A stretch of 64,000 nucleotides of DNA from positions 384,280 through 448,279 of the forward strand of contig JAWLDA010000002.1 in NCBI GenBank assembly GCA_041686855.1, written 5' to 3'. The position numbers and the translations under genes were made by a program. Shown piece by piece: positions 9,216-18,072 of the stretch. The DNA comes from JAWLDA01 sp041686855 (lineage in GTDB: Bacteria > Bacillota > Limnochordia > DTU080 > RSA5). Numbering within the stretch: the first letter of the stretch is position 1; every line of letters begins with the position of its first letter. The notes beneath the pieces were generated by a model that worked only from the letters and a program-made list of their open reading frames with translations, ran no database searches and was not told the DNA's origin.

Positions 9216-10001
9216 TCACCCCAGCATCGATAGAATCTTATACGCCATCGGCATCCAGGACATGGCGAGGATCACTCCTTGGCTCCCCTTCCGCCTCATA
9301 GGAAGCGAGGATGTCGGCGGCGGCGGCGCAAGGGCTGCGCTCAAGGTCGAGCTCGTCTGCTGCCAGCCCCCCAGCCGACCTGATCTCAACTCTACGGCGA
9401 GCGCAAAGTCCTCCGCCCGGCGCAATGCAGCCGCCAAGATCGGAACGATCAAGCCCGTGACGTATCGAATACGACCCATCGGTGTCCAGCCGAGCAGCCC
9501 CGCTCCCCGAGCCTCCCAGGCCCAGCGCAACCGGACGGCTTCGTCCTGCAGGAGTGGTAAGAAGCGCACTGCCACCGCCAACCCGACGAGCAATGCGGAG
9601 AGGTCAATCCCCAACTTCCGCAGACGATCGCTGAGACGCCACACATGCCCCAATAAGGTCGAGGTACCCATGAATAGGGTCAACCAACCGACGGCAGCGC
9701 CCAGCGCCATCAGACGAGCGGCAGCGATTCCGGCCCGCTCCAGCGTCGCGCCGCTCCAATGAAGTGGGCCGAGCGAGAAGACTGGATCGTCTCCTCCCAA
9801 GCCACCAAAGCAGAGAGCAATCACTGCAAAATAGGCGAAGGGGCGCAACCGCACCGCTAACGCACGCACCTTGGCGCGCAGCGTTAGGAAGGCGACAATT
9901 GCGATGGCGATCACCGCCAACGAAGCCTCCGCCCAGGTCTGCATCGAAACGGCGGCCAACATCAGACCAAGAAAGGCCGTGGCGACGCCTCCTTGCCTCA
10001 C
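9216..10001 (-). CDS. ecfT: ECF transporter transmembrane component EcfT
   Basis: 261 residues from a GTG at 10001. This GTG overlaps the TGA of ecfA2 (GTGA, translational coupling) and has GTGAGG 8 nt upstream; the length matches EcfT. Longer readings reach into ecfA2. About five hydrophobic helices are visible (for example ASLAVIAIAIVAFLTLRA and LSALLVGLAVAVRFLPLL). The cytoplasmic coupling region has EARG, then a second weaker ELRSGR, the pair of motifs that bind the ATPases. No substrate-binding S component is in the window, so it belongs to a shared (group II) energising module for vitamins or metals. Confidence 0.88.
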   Translation of the reverse strand: MRQGGVATAFLGLMLAAVSMQTWAEASLAVIAIAIVAFLTLRAKVRALAVRLRPFAYFAVIALCFGGLGGDDPVFSLGPLHWSGATLERAGIAAARLMALGAAVGWLTLFMGTSTLLGHVWRLSDRLRKLGIDLSALLVGLAVAVRFLPLLQDEAVRLRWAWEARGAGLLGWTPMGRIRYVTGLIVPILAAALRRAEDFALAVELRSGRLGGWQQTSSTLSAALAPPPPTSSLPMRRKGSQGVILAMSWMPMAYKILSMLG

Positions 10002-10855
10002 CCGTTCAACCTCACGTGCGAGCGCACGCGTTGAATGCACGCTTCCGGCTCCACGTACGGCGAGGGGAACTCGCTCCCTCGTCCACCTGCTTGTGCGCAC
10101 GCTCGACCTAGAGCGCCTCGATCCCAAAGCCAAGCTCCTACAACGTCCCAGCGGTCCCCGCTGGTCAGCTCGTCCACTCGCACATCGCTGACGACTCGAC
10201 CACCATCCAAGATCACCAAACGATCTGCCCAGGCCAACGCTGACTCCAAGTCATGAGTGACGACCAGCGCACCGCCCCCTTCACGGGTAAATCGGCGTAT
10301 CAGCCGACTGACGCGGCGGCCGCCACGTAGATCGAGTCCCGCTTCGGGCTCATCCAGCAGTAGAAGTTTGGGGCGATGAGCAACGGCCGCAGCGAGTGCG
10401 ACCAACCGCTTCTCGCCACCGCTCAATTCGTGAGGTGAACGCGTCTGAACGTTTGGCGGAAGGCCCACTCGCTCAATCGCCTCGGCCACCGCCTCTTGAC
10501 GCTGCGCTTCATCGAGACCGACACGGCGACAGGTAAATGCGACCTCTGCGGCAACGGTGGTGGCAAAGAAGCCCCGCTCGGGAAATTGGAGCGCGACCCC
10601 CATGAGTCGTTGTACCCGCCGACGCGCCCTCGACGTTCCCGTCAATCGTTGGCCGGCGATCCGAATCTCGCCGCGGCGTACCGGCAACACGCCTGCCGCC
10701 GCAAGCAACATCGTACTCTTGCCCGCGCCATTGGGACCTAGGAGTGCTACCCCTTCGCCCTCATCGACCGAGAGTGTCACCTCGGCGAGCGCCCGATGGT
10801 GTAGTGCCGAAAGTGCGTCGTAGAGTTCTACGTCTACAGCTTCAAAGCGGAGCAC
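9998..10855 (-). CDS. ecfA2: ECF transporter ATPase EcfA2
   Basis: 285 residues. Walker A is GPNGAGKS, the Q-loop QFPERGFF is the EcfA2-type form, the signature is LSGGEKRLVAL, Walker B LLLLDEPEAGLD and the switch His in VTHDL. It should form a heterodimer with EcfA1 on EcfT. The GTG start lies inside the last codons of ecfA1 (22-nt overlap), a sign of coupled translation. The last 40 residues are poorly conserved. Confidence 0.93.
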   Translation of the reverse strand: MLRFEAVDVELYDALSALHHRALAEVTLSVDEGEGVALLGPNGAGKSTMLLAAAGVLPVRRGEIRIAGQRLTGTSRARRRVQRLMGVALQFPERGFFATTVAAEVAFTCRRVGLDEAQRQEAVAEAIERVGLPPNVQTRSPHELSGGEKRLVALAAAVAHRPKLLLLDEPEAGLDLRGGRRVSRLIRRFTREGGGALVVTHDLESALAWADRLVILDGGRVVSDVRVDELTSGDRWDVVGAWLWDRGALGRACAQAGGRGSEFPSPYVEPEACIQRVRSHVRLNG

Positions 10856-11658
10856 AAGCTCTCGACCGCCCTTTCGTCAAGCCCTTCCATCTCGGACGAC
10901 GACTGTGGCAGACGCTCGGGGTCGAGGCAGTCGAGTAAAGCCAAGGCTGTGTCGCAGCGTATACCGAGGTGTTGCAGCAATTCAAGACGCCGCAACACGT
11001 GTTGCGGCCGTCCCGCGAGCGCGACACGGCCGTTGGCCAGACAGAGAACCCGATCGGCGATCCTGGCTTCCTGAGGCTGATGCGTAACGTATAGGACACC
11101 CACACCCGCGTCGCTCGCCAACGAGTTCACACTTTGCCAAAAGGCGCGGGCTTCATCCTTGGGTAAGTGGCCTGTCGGTTCATCGAGCACCCACAGCGTT
11201 GCTCCGCCGGCCAGCGCGCCGGCTAGCGCAACCCTTTGGATCTCACCGCCGCTCAGCGCGCTCATGGGACGGTGCAAGGCCCATTCCATCCCAACAGCCT
11301 CCAACGCTCCCCGGACACGCACCGCGACCCGCTCAGGCGACTCACCGCGCACATGTGCCGCAAAGCCAACGTCTTCCGCGACACTCTCCCCGACGACGTT
11401 GGCCTGGGGATCTTGGGCGACGTAAGCCAACCCGGATGCCCAGACGTCGCCCGAGATAGGAGAGAGGAGACCGCATGCAAGCCGTACGACGGTCGACTTG
11501 CCGCTACCGTTGGCTCCCATCAATGCGATGCGCTCACCGGCAGAGACCGTAAACGAGATGTCGTGCACGACGGGCGTCTGTGAGTCGTAGCCGAAGCTCA
11601 CGCCCGCAAGCGTGAGCAAGGGCTGCCCATTAGGTACAGACGTGCTACCTCGTTTCAC
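10834..11658 (-). CDS. ecfA1: ECF transporter ATPase EcfA1
   Basis: 274 residues. Walker A is GANGSGKS, Q-loop VAQDPQANVVG, signature LSGGEIQRVAL, Walker B LWVLDEPT and switch His in VTHQPQ. The D-loop reads GHLP where most ABC ATPases have SxLD, so the D-loop aspartate is missing. Start choice: GTG at 11658 with GGCGG 9 nt upstream; a TTG at 11667 is an alternative. It is the first of the ecfA1-ecfA2-ecfT group, 80 nt after rplQ. Confidence 0.92.
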   Translation of the reverse strand: MKRGSTSVPNGQPLLTLAGVSFGYDSQTPVVHDISFTVSAGERIALMGANGSGKSTVVRLACGLLSPISGDVWASGLAYVAQDPQANVVGESVAEDVGFAAHVRGESPERVAVRVRGALEAVGMEWALHRPMSALSGGEIQRVALAGALAGGATLWVLDEPTGHLPKDEARAFWQSVNSLASDAGVGVLYVTHQPQEARIADRVLCLANGRVALAGRPQHVLRRLELLQHLGIRCDTALALLDCLDPERLPQSSSEMEGLDERAVESLCSALKL

Positions 11659-11693
11659 CTGTCTCAACCGCCTTTACATGAACACAGACAAAT

Positions 11694-11717
11694 GGCGACG
11701 AGGCAATGCCCGTCGCC
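11694..11717 (-). terminator. Weak terminator-like hairpin between rplQ and ecfA1
   Basis: On the minus strand GGCGACG and CGTCGCC form a stem with an inner GGC/GCC, followed by ATTTGTCTG. The T content is low, so it probably reduces rather than stops transcription into the ecf genes. Confidence 0.45.
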
Positions 11718-11749
11718 ACCCATACTCACTTTCGCGCCTTTAGTCTTAT

Positions 11750-12088
11750 TTAAACCAGTTCGAGCAGCGACATGGGCGCTGCATCGCCCTGACGAGGTCC
11801 CAGGCTGAGTACGCGCGTATAGCCACCGTTACGCTCCGTGTACCGGGGCGCGATCTCTTCAAAAAGTTTCTTAACCGCCTCAGGATTTGCAAGGAAGGCT
11901 GCAGCCTGCCGCCTGGCATGCAGGTCTCCTCGCTTACCTAGGGTGACCATCTTGTCCACGAGGGGCTTCGCCGCCTTGGCCTTGCCCGTGGTCGTCTCTA
12001 TTTTACCGTGAATCAAAACGGAACTAACCAGACCTTTCAACAACGCCTTGCGCTGACTCTCGGTCCGGCCCAGCTTTTGCAGGCTCAT
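11750..12088 (-). CDS. rplQ: 50S ribosomal protein L17
   Basis: 112 residues. LGRTESQRKALLKGLVSS, a short form of the L17 start, is followed by HGKIETTTGKAKAAKPLVD and the end GGYTRVLSLGPRQGDAAPM. It follows rpoA by 21 nt, the usual end of the alpha operon. The Shine-Dalgarno GGAGG is 14 nt before the ATG, further than in its neighbours. Confidence 0.96.
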   Translation of the reverse strand: MSLQKLGRTESQRKALLKGLVSSVLIHGKIETTTGKAKAAKPLVDKMVTLGKRGDLHARRQAAAFLANPEAVKKLFEEIAPRYTERNGGYTRVLSLGPRQGDAAPMSLLELV

Positions 12089-12109
12089 CCGCTAACGGAC
12101 GACCTCCTT

Positions 12110-13051
12110 TTATTCATCAGATTCGCGTAGCGACAACTGCAGCGCGGCCAGTTTCTCTCTCACTTCTTGGAGGGACTTCTTTCCGAGGTTGCGTACTTTC
12201 ATCATATCCTCTTCGGAGCGCCTCGTAAGCTCCTCCACCGTGTTGATTCCTGCGCGCTTTAAGCAGTTGTACGAACGAACGGAAAGATCCAGCTCCTCAA
12301 TGGTCATCTCCATGAGGCGATCCTTCTCTTCCTCTTCTTTCTCGACCATAATCTCCATACCGTCCGCATCCTCGTCGAGACCGATAAAGAAGCGAAGGTG
12401 CTCGGTAAGAATCTTGGCCGAGAGGCTCACAGCCTCGTTAGGAGCGATACTGCCGTCCGTCCACACCTCGAGGATGAGTCGGTCGTAATCGGTCACCTGG
12501 CCCACTCGAGTATCTTCGACTCGGAAGTTCACCCGGCGCACAGGGGTGAAGATAGAGTCTATGGCGATCACCCCGATGGGCTGATCTGCCGACTTGTTCC
12601 TCTCCGCCGATACGTAGCCGCGCCCTTTGGCGACCGTAATCTCCATCTCCAAGCGAGTATCCTCTGAGAGGGTCGCAATGTGCAGGTCCGGATTTAAGAT
12701 CTCGACTGAGCTTGGGGCCTGAAAGTCCCCAGCCCTCACCTCGCCGGCGTTCTCCGTAACAAAGTGAAGGGCGACGGGCTCGTCCTCGTGCATCTTGATC
12801 AACATGCCCTTGAGGTTAAGGACGATATCCGTTGTGTCTTCTACGACCCCTGGGATCGTAGAAAACTCGTGTAGCACGCCATCAATCCGCACCGACGTTA
12901 CCGCCGCGCCCGGCAACGAAGAGAGCAGAATGCGCCGGAGCGAATTCCCCAGTGTCGTGCCGTACCCGCGCTCGAGCGGCTCTACGACGAACCGCCCATA
13001 CTCCCTTGTGATCTCCTCCGTGTCGATCCTCGGCTTTTCGATTTCAATCAT
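12110..13051 (-). CDS. rpoA: RNA polymerase alpha subunit
   Basis: 313 residues. The N-terminal dimerisation domain has ERGYGTTLGNSLRRILLSSL, and the C-terminal domain (about 240-313) has the helix-hairpin-helix IEELDLSVRSYNCLKRAG and RNLGKKSLQEV, used for UP elements and activators. A linker rich in Glu/Lys (MVEKEEEEKD) joins them. ATG with GGAGG 10 nt upstream. Flanked by rpsD and rplQ. Confidence 0.98.
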   Translation of the reverse strand: MIEIEKPRIDTEEITREYGRFVVEPLERGYGTTLGNSLRRILLSSLPGAAVTSVRIDGVLHEFSTIPGVVEDTTDIVLNLKGMLIKMHEDEPVALHFVTENAGEVRAGDFQAPSSVEILNPDLHIATLSEDTRLEMEITVAKGRGYVSAERNKSADQPIGVIAIDSIFTPVRRVNFRVEDTRVGQVTDYDRLILEVWTDGSIAPNEAVSLSAKILTEHLRFFIGLDEDADGMEIMVEKEEEEKDRLMEMTIEELDLSVRSYNCLKRAGINTVEELTRRSEEDMMKVRNLGKKSLQEVREKLAALQLSLRESDE

Positions 13052-13080
13052 GATCCGAAACCCTCCTTCAAAGAGCCGGA

Positions 13081-13710
13081 TTAGCGGGAGTAGTGCTCGA
13101 CGATCAGATGCTCCTCAACCTGAACGTCAATTTGGTCCCGGCTGGGCAAGCTCTTCACCTTGCCGACAAGGGCCTCGGCATCCAGCTCCAGCCACTCCGA
13201 AACGCCACGACTCTTGGCAGCTTCAACGCTCTCTTTAATCGCGCTCAAGTTGCGGCTGCGCTCGCGCACCGAGATCGTGTCGCCCTCTTTGACCAAGTAA
13301 GAAGGAATGTCCACCTTTTGGCCATTCACTTCAAAGTGCCCGTGCATCACCAATTGGCGTGCAGCAGGCCTTGACGTGGCAAACCCAAGACGGTAAACCA
13401 TATTGTCGAGGCGTGACTCCAAAATGACGAGAAGGTTTTCACCCGTCACACCCTTGCGACGCGCCGCCTCGTCGTAGTAACGCCTAAACTGACGCTCCAG
13501 CACCCCATAAATGCGACGCAGCTTCTGTTTCTCACGGATATGCAATCCGTACTCGGACGTGCGCTGCCGACGCCCCTGACCGTGTTGACCTGGTGGGTAG
13601 GTACGTCGGTCGACAGGACACTTATCCGTGTAGCACTTCTCGCCCTTTAGGAACAACTTTTCGCCTTCACGCCTGCACAGTCGGCAAACGGGACCCGTAT
13701 GTCGTGCCAT
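13081..13710 (-). CDS. rpsD: 30S ribosomal protein S4 (zinc form)
   Basis: 209 residues. The N-terminal Cys9, Cys12, Cys26 and Cys31 form a zinc knuckle (the C+ form). YGLHIREKQKLRRIYG and the S4 RNA-binding domain LDNMVYRLGFATSRPAARQ follow. S4 starts assembly of the 30S body. It lies between rpsK and rpoA as in most Firmicutes alpha operons, where S4 may repress translation. Confidence 0.97.
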   Translation of the reverse strand: MARHTGPVCRLCRREGEKLFLKGEKCYTDKCPVDRRTYPPGQHGQGRRQRTSEYGLHIREKQKLRRIYGVLERQFRRYYDEAARRKGVTGENLLVILESRLDNMVYRLGFATSRPAARQLVMHGHFEVNGQKVDIPSYLVKEGDTISVRERSRNLSAIKESVEAAKSRGVSEWLELDAEALVGKVKSLPSRDQIDVQVEEHLIVEHYSR

Positions 13711-13731
13711 GGATTAAATCAACACCTCCAA

Positions 13732-14127
13732 TTAAACCCTACGCCGTTTCGGCGGCCGACACCCATTGTGCGGAATCGGCGTCACGTCTTTGATCAGACT
13801 CACATCGAGCCCAGCGGCCTGCAACGAACGGATCGCCGCTTCACGTCCGGCTCCCGGTCCCTTGACGTACACTTCAATCTCACGTACGCCGTGGTCCATT
13901 GCAGCACGCGCCGCCGTCTCGGCAGCCATGCCCGCCGCATAAGGGGTCCCCTTGCGCGAACCCTTAAATCCCTGGTTGCCAGCAGACGACCATGAAAGGA
14001 CATTACCCTGCTTATCAGTGATCGTTACGATCGTATTGTTAAACGTTGAACGGATGTGCGCAATCCCAGTGGGCACGTTCTTCCGCTCTCGCCGCCGGGG
14101 GCGCGCCCCCCGTGCCGGTCTACCCAA
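13732..14127 (-). CDS. rpsK: 30S ribosomal protein S11
   Basis: 131 residues. GIAHIRSTFNNTIVTITD, WSSAGNQGFKGSRKGTP and the tail TPIPHNGCRPPKRRRV are typical. The start is TTG: AGAGGAGG lies 8 nt before it and there is no ATG or GTG in the proper place. The 80 nt between rpsM and rpsK hold no gene. Confidence 0.96.
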   Translation of the reverse strand: MGRPARGARPRRRERKNVPTGIAHIRSTFNNTIVTITDKQGNVLSWSSAGNQGFKGSRKGTPYAAGMAAETAARAAMDHGVREIEVYVKGPGAGREAAIRSLQAAGLDVSLIKDVTPIPHNGCRPPKRRRV

Positions 14128-14207
14128 ATGGAAAACCTCCTCTAGGTTCCACTACCAAGTATTCGCAAAAACGGTTCCTATTTATGCCAAGAATTCGCGA
14201 AGAACTC

Positions 14208-14576
14208 TTATTTCCGGCGCGTTCCGGCCGTCCGTTTCGGCCCTTTGCGGGTCCGGGCATTCGTCCGAGTCCTCTGACCGCGAGCCGGCAGCCCTCGTCG
14301 ATGCCTTAGCCCTCGATAAGCGCCGATATCCATGAGGCGCTTGATGTTCATTTGCACGTCTCTGCGCAAGTCACCCTCGACCAAATGATCCTGGTCGATC
14401 ACTTCACGCAGCCGTGACACTTCATCCTCCGTCAAGTCCCTTACGCGCGTATCGGGATTCACCTGCGCCTTCTCCAGGATTGCCACCGCTGTTGAGCGGC
14501 CGATCCCAAAAATGTACGTCAGCGAAATGACGACCCGTTTATCGCGGGGAAGATCAACTCCAGCAATACGTGCCAA
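14208..14576 (-). CDS. rpsM: 30S ribosomal protein S13
   Basis: 122 residues. IAGVDLPRDKRVVISLTYIF, the helix-two-turn-helix region and the basic tail RGQRTRTNARTRKGPKRTAG are diagnostic. S13 bridges the 30S head to the 50S and touches P-site tRNA. TTG start with GGAGG 10 nt upstream. It follows rpmJ closely. Confidence 0.97.
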   Translation of the reverse strand: MARIAGVDLPRDKRVVISLTYIFGIGRSTAVAILEKAQVNPDTRVRDLTEDEVSRLREVIDQDHLVEGDLRRDVQMNIKRLMDIGAYRGLRHRRGLPARGQRTRTNARTRKGPKRTAGTRRK

Positions 14577-14595
14577 CCTTAACCCACCTCCTCTT

Positions 14596-14709
14596 CTAAC
14601 CTTGCGTCTGTTTGTGCCTGGGGTTCTCGCAGATGACCATCACTTTTCCTTTGCGGCGAATCACCTTGCACTTTTCGCAGATGCGCTTCACCGAAGGCCT
14701 TACTTTCAT
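14596..14709 (-). CDS. rpmJ: 50S ribosomal protein L36 (zinc form)
   Basis: 37 residues, MKVRPSVKRICEKCK onward, with the zinc ligands Cys11, Cys14, Cys27 and His32. It sits between infA and rpsM, its standard place. The short length explains why it is easily missed. Confidence 0.96.
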   Translation of the reverse strand: MKVRPSVKRICEKCKVIRRKGKVMVICENPRHKQTQG

Positions 14710-14773
14710 CTCATCCTTGCTCCCTTCGGACCTTAACTAGGAACGGCCCAATCTCGAGTCGCCCTCATGCTCT

Positions 14774-14992
14774 CTACTTTTTACGGTAGGTGATGCGACC
14801 GCGGCTCAAATCGTACGGCGACAGCTCGATGGTGACTTTATCGCCAGGCAAAATCCGAATGAAGTGCATCCGCATCTTACCGGAGATGTGCGCCAGGACC
14901 TTGTGACCGTTCTCCAGTTCCACTCGGAACATGGCATTAGGTAGAGGCTCGACGACAGTCCCTTCGACTTCGATGACGTCCTGTTTAGCCAT
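14774..14992 (-). CDS. infA: Translation initiation factor IF-1
   Basis: 72 residues, the exact usual length. MAKQDVIEVEGTVVEPLPN, VLAHISGKMRMHFIRILPGD and the end YDLSRGRITYRKK mark the OB-fold that covers the ribosomal A site. The ATG at 14992 has GGAGG 12 nt upstream; readings that start further upstream overlap the KOW gene and are rejected. Confidence 0.97.
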   Translation of the reverse strand: MAKQDVIEVEGTVVEPLPNAMFRVELENGHKVLAHISGKMRMHFIRILPGDKVTIELSPYDLSRGRITYRKK

Positions 14993-14996
14993 AGGC

Positions 14997-15305
14997 TTAA
15001 CCGACCTCCTCTTCCCCGCGCACGAGATCAACCAATGCGCTTTGAATCTCAGAATTGGACACTTTAGCGCCCGAGAGGAATCGTGCGCCAAGCTCTTGAT
15101 CCCCACCACCACGAACCCAAATGTGGCGTACACTCTTGCGTTTGGGATTTGAGGGCGTCCGTCGGGTACCGTCGACGACTTCCAACCACCGCTCGTCCAG
15201 CACGTTCATCACTAGGTAGTGACGCCCCTTATCTCTGCCCGCCGTCGAACTTACCCATTGTCCGGGTTTCACTGAGACCAGTGGTCGCCGTACCCCCTCC
15301 GTCAA
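14997..15305 (-). CDS. KOW-domain RNA-binding protein (L14e-like) between map and infA
   Basis: 102 residues. PGQWVSSTAGRDKGRHYLV is a KOW motif and is followed by WLEVVDGTRRTPSNPKRKS, the pattern of the small L14e/KOW proteins found at this spot in many Firmicutes. The TTG start lies 7 nt after the map stop with GGTGA upstream; an internal GTG (KPGQW) is possible. It is presumed ribosome-associated; its exact role is not known to me. Confidence 0.75.
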   Translation of the reverse strand: MTEGVRRPLVSVKPGQWVSSTAGRDKGRHYLVMNVLDERWLEVVDGTRRTPSNPKRKSVRHIWVRGGGDQELGARFLSGAKVSNSEIQSALVDLVRGEEEVG

Positions 15306-15312
15306 CCATCGT

Positions 15313-16062
15313 TCACCGTAGCGTCGTCAGCACTTCAGGCCCACTCTCTGTGACGGCTACTGTATGCTCAAAGTGGACCGAGAGTTTGCGATCCTTGGTT
15401 ACTGCAGTCCATTGATCGGCCAGGACTTCCACTTCCCACCCACCGGCGTTTACCATCGGCTCAATTGCCAACGTCATTCCCGGCTTGAGCCGCGGACCGC
15501 GCCCTGGTGGACCAAAGTTAGGAATCTGCGGCGCTTCGTGCATCGAGCGCCCAATCCCGTGACCGACAAAATCCCGCACGACACCAAACTGATAACGTTC
15601 GATGTATACCTGAATCGCGTGGGAGATGTCGGAGAGACGATTTCCAGGTACCGCGGCAGCAATGCCGGCATGCAGTGACGCCTCTCCAACCTCCATCAGC
15701 CGCTTGGCCTCGGGACTAATCTCCCCGACAGCATACGTCCACGCGGAATCGCCATGGTAACCATCGACGATTGCGCCGATGTCAACACTGATTATATCGC
15801 CTTCGTCAAGGCTGCGCTCACCAGGAATACCGTGCACAATCTCCTCATTCACGGATGCGCAGATGTTCGCCGGAAATCCCTGATACCCCTTAAACGACGA
15901 GACGGCACCGACTTCGCCAAAGAACTCCTCAACGGCACGATCGAGATCCCCAGTGCTGACGCCCGGCCGGATAAGACCTTGCACACGCTGATGCGCCTCT
16001 GCAACGACCCGTCCCGCCCGACGCATCCGATCAATCTCATCGGCAGATTTGAGTATGATCAT
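15313..16062 (-). CDS. map: Type I methionine aminopeptidase
   Basis: 249 residues. It removes the initiator Met from new proteins. All five metal ligands are present: Asp94, Asp105, His168, Glu201 and Glu232, plus substrate His77. The ATG overlaps the TGA of adk (ATGA), so the two genes are translationally coupled. Confidence 0.97.
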   Translation of the reverse strand: MIILKSADEIDRMRRAGRVVAEAHQRVQGLIRPGVSTGDLDRAVEEFFGEVGAVSSFKGYQGFPANICASVNEEIVHGIPGERSLDEGDIISVDIGAIVDGYHGDSAWTYAVGEISPEAKRLMEVGEASLHAGIAAAVPGNRLSDISHAIQVYIERYQFGVVRDFVGHGIGRSMHEAPQIPNFGPPGRGPRLKPGMTLAIEPMVNAGGWEVEVLADQWTAVTKDRKLSVHFEHTVAVTESGPEVLTTLR

Positions 16063-16739
16063 TGACCGACTCCCGTTGAACTGTTCTTAACTCCACCCGG
16101 CTTGACGGCATCGATGATCCCCGTAAACACTTGCATGACGGGTTGCTCCCCATCCACCGTCACGAGGATTCCGCGACTTTGATAGTAGGCAACAACAGGG
16201 TGCGTCTGCTCAAGATAGACACGCAACCGATTCTTCGCAGTATCCTCAGTGTCGTCGGCTCGCTGCACCAGCGGACCGCCGCATTCCGGGCAGACGCTCG
16301 ACTGCGCGATATCCTCCCATTTGCGGCTGTACGTCGCGCCGCACTGGCTACAGACCAAGCGGTCGGAGATCCGCCGAATGGCCTCGGCTTCAGAGATCTT
16401 AATGTTGATTGCAAACTCCAAAGCCACGCCTAACTGAGGCAGGGCAAGGTCCAAGGCCTGCGCCTGTGGCACACTGCGCGGGAACCCATCCAGAATGAAC
16501 CCATTCGCGCAATCAGGCTCACCTAGACGACGTTTCACGATCTCGACAGACACTTCGTCGGGTACCAGTTCCCCGCGGTCCATAAACGACTGCGCACGTT
16601 TGCCGAGCTCCGTCTCGCCCTCAATCTCCTGACGAAATATCGCTCCGGTCGAAATGTGCGGTACGTTTAAGCTCTCCGCCAGAAGATCTCCTTGTGTTCC
16701 TTTTCCCGCTCCCGGCAAGCCAAGTAAAACCAGCCGCAT
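16059..16739 (-). CDS. adk: Adenylate kinase (zinc-lid form)
   Basis: 226 residues. The P-loop is GLPGAGKGTQG (7-17). The long LID carries Cys130, Cys133, Cys150 and Cys153, the zinc-binding form common in Firmicutes. FILDGFPRSVPQA is the substrate motif. The ATG at 16739 has GGGGGA 10 nt upstream; upstream TTG codons are less well placed. Between secY and map as expected. Confidence 0.97.
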   Translation of the reverse strand: MRLVLLGLPGAGKGTQGDLLAESLNVPHISTGAIFRQEIEGETELGKRAQSFMDRGELVPDEVSVEIVKRRLGEPDCANGFILDGFPRSVPQAQALDLALPQLGVALEFAINIKISEAEAIRRISDRLVCSQCGATYSRKWEDIAQSSVCPECGGPLVQRADDTEDTAKNRLRVYLEQTHPVVAYYQSRGILVTVDGEQPVMQVFTGIIDAVKPGGVKNSSTGVGQ

Positions 16740-16800
16740 TGACAACAAATCCCCCAACGTTCCTCGATTTATCCGCGCCTGACGCTTTGCTCCGCGACCA

Positions 16801-18072
16801 CTACTTCATAAATCCTTCATAGTGACGCATAAGCAAATGCGCTTCGATCTGTTTCATGGTGTCGAGCGCGACGCCCACCATAATCAGAAGACTCGTTCCG
16901 CCGAAGAACATGAAGGTGAGCGGTAACTGAGTGATGCCGCCCATCACATACGGAAGGACCGCAATGAACGCCAGGAAAATAGCGCCCGCCAACGTAATCC
17001 GGGTCAAAATCCGATCCAGATACTCCGAAGTCGGACGTCCCGGGCGTAGACCGGGAATGAAGCCGCCGTTCTTGCGCATGTTGTTGGCAACATCCACCGG
17101 ATTAAAGGTGACCGCCGTGTAAAAGTAGGTGAAAAAGACCACCATCAAGGCGTACGCAATGTTGTATCCAAGTGAGCCGATACCAAACCAACGCTCCACA
17201 AACGGAGAGATCGCAGGGACAAACTGTGCAATCGTGAGCGGAAACGTCAGCACGGACGAAGCAAAGATTACGGGCATCACACCGGAGCTGTTTACGCGCA
17301 TCGGAATGTGCGTTGCTTGCCCCCCATACATCCGGCGACCCACCATTCGCTTAGCGTACTGGACGGGGATCCGGCGCTGCCCCTCTTGCACCATCACCAC
17401 GGCACCAATGATCACGACGGCCAAGACGCCGAAGACGAGGAGGCTGAAAATGCTGATTCCGCCTTGTCCGACACTCTGAACTGCCTGAATGAGCGCCACC
17501 GGCAACTCCGCTACAATTCCCGCGAAAATGATCAACGAGATACCGTTTCCAATCCCGTTCTCACTGATCTTCTCACCCAACCACATAAGAAAACTGGTAC
17601 CGGCGGTGAGCGTAACGACGATCAGCATCAGTGTAAAGAAGCCGTCGTCGAAGAGTACGCCACTGTTTCGAGCGAGCATCGTCACTGCGTACCCTTGTAC
17701 CAATCCAAGGAGCACCGTTCCATACCGAGTATACTGTTGAATCTTCTTGCGACCTTCGACGCCCTCTTTGGCCAGCTCCTCCAGCTTAGGAATGACGATG
17801 GTGAGGAGTTGAAGGATAATCGACGCAGTGATGTAAGGGTTCACACCCATCGCGAAAATCGTAAACCGGCCCAAAGCACCGCCAGTGAACATGTTCAGGA
17901 AGCCGAAAATGTTCCCACTGCCGATACCGAGACTCTCGGCCAACGCCCTGGAATCGACTCCGGGCACCGGCACGAACGACCCGATTCGAAAGACGATGAG
18001 CAGTGCCGCGGTGTACAAGATCTTTCGGCGCAAATCACTCACGCGAAAGGCGTTGCGAAGGACGTCGAGCAC
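16801..18072 (-). CDS. secY: Protein translocase channel SecY
   Basis: 423 residues with ten predicted TM helices. The start MLDVLRNAFRVSDLRRKILY, the plug region, GIGNGISLIIFAGIV and the cytoplasmic loop RRIPVQYAKRMVG are family marks. The GTG start is immediately after the rplO stop. SecE, its partner, is at 43149-43370 in this window. Confidence 0.97.
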   Translation of the reverse strand: MLDVLRNAFRVSDLRRKILYTAALLIVFRIGSFVPVPGVDSRALAESLGIGSGNIFGFLNMFTGGALGRFTIFAMGVNPYITASIILQLLTIVIPKLEELAKEGVEGRKKIQQYTRYGTVLLGLVQGYAVTMLARNSGVLFDDGFFTLMLIVVTLTAGTSFLMWLGEKISENGIGNGISLIIFAGIVAELPVALIQAVQSVGQGGISIFSLLVFGVLAVVIIGAVVMVQEGQRRIPVQYAKRMVGRRMYGGQATHIPMRVNSSGVMPVIFASSVLTFPLTIAQFVPAISPFVERWFGIGSLGYNIAYALMVVFFTYFYTAVTFNPVDVANNMRKNGGFIPGLRPGRPTSEYLDRILTRITLAGAIFLAFIAVLPYVMGGITQLPLTFMFFGGTSLLIMVGVALDTMKQIEAHLLMRHYEGFMK

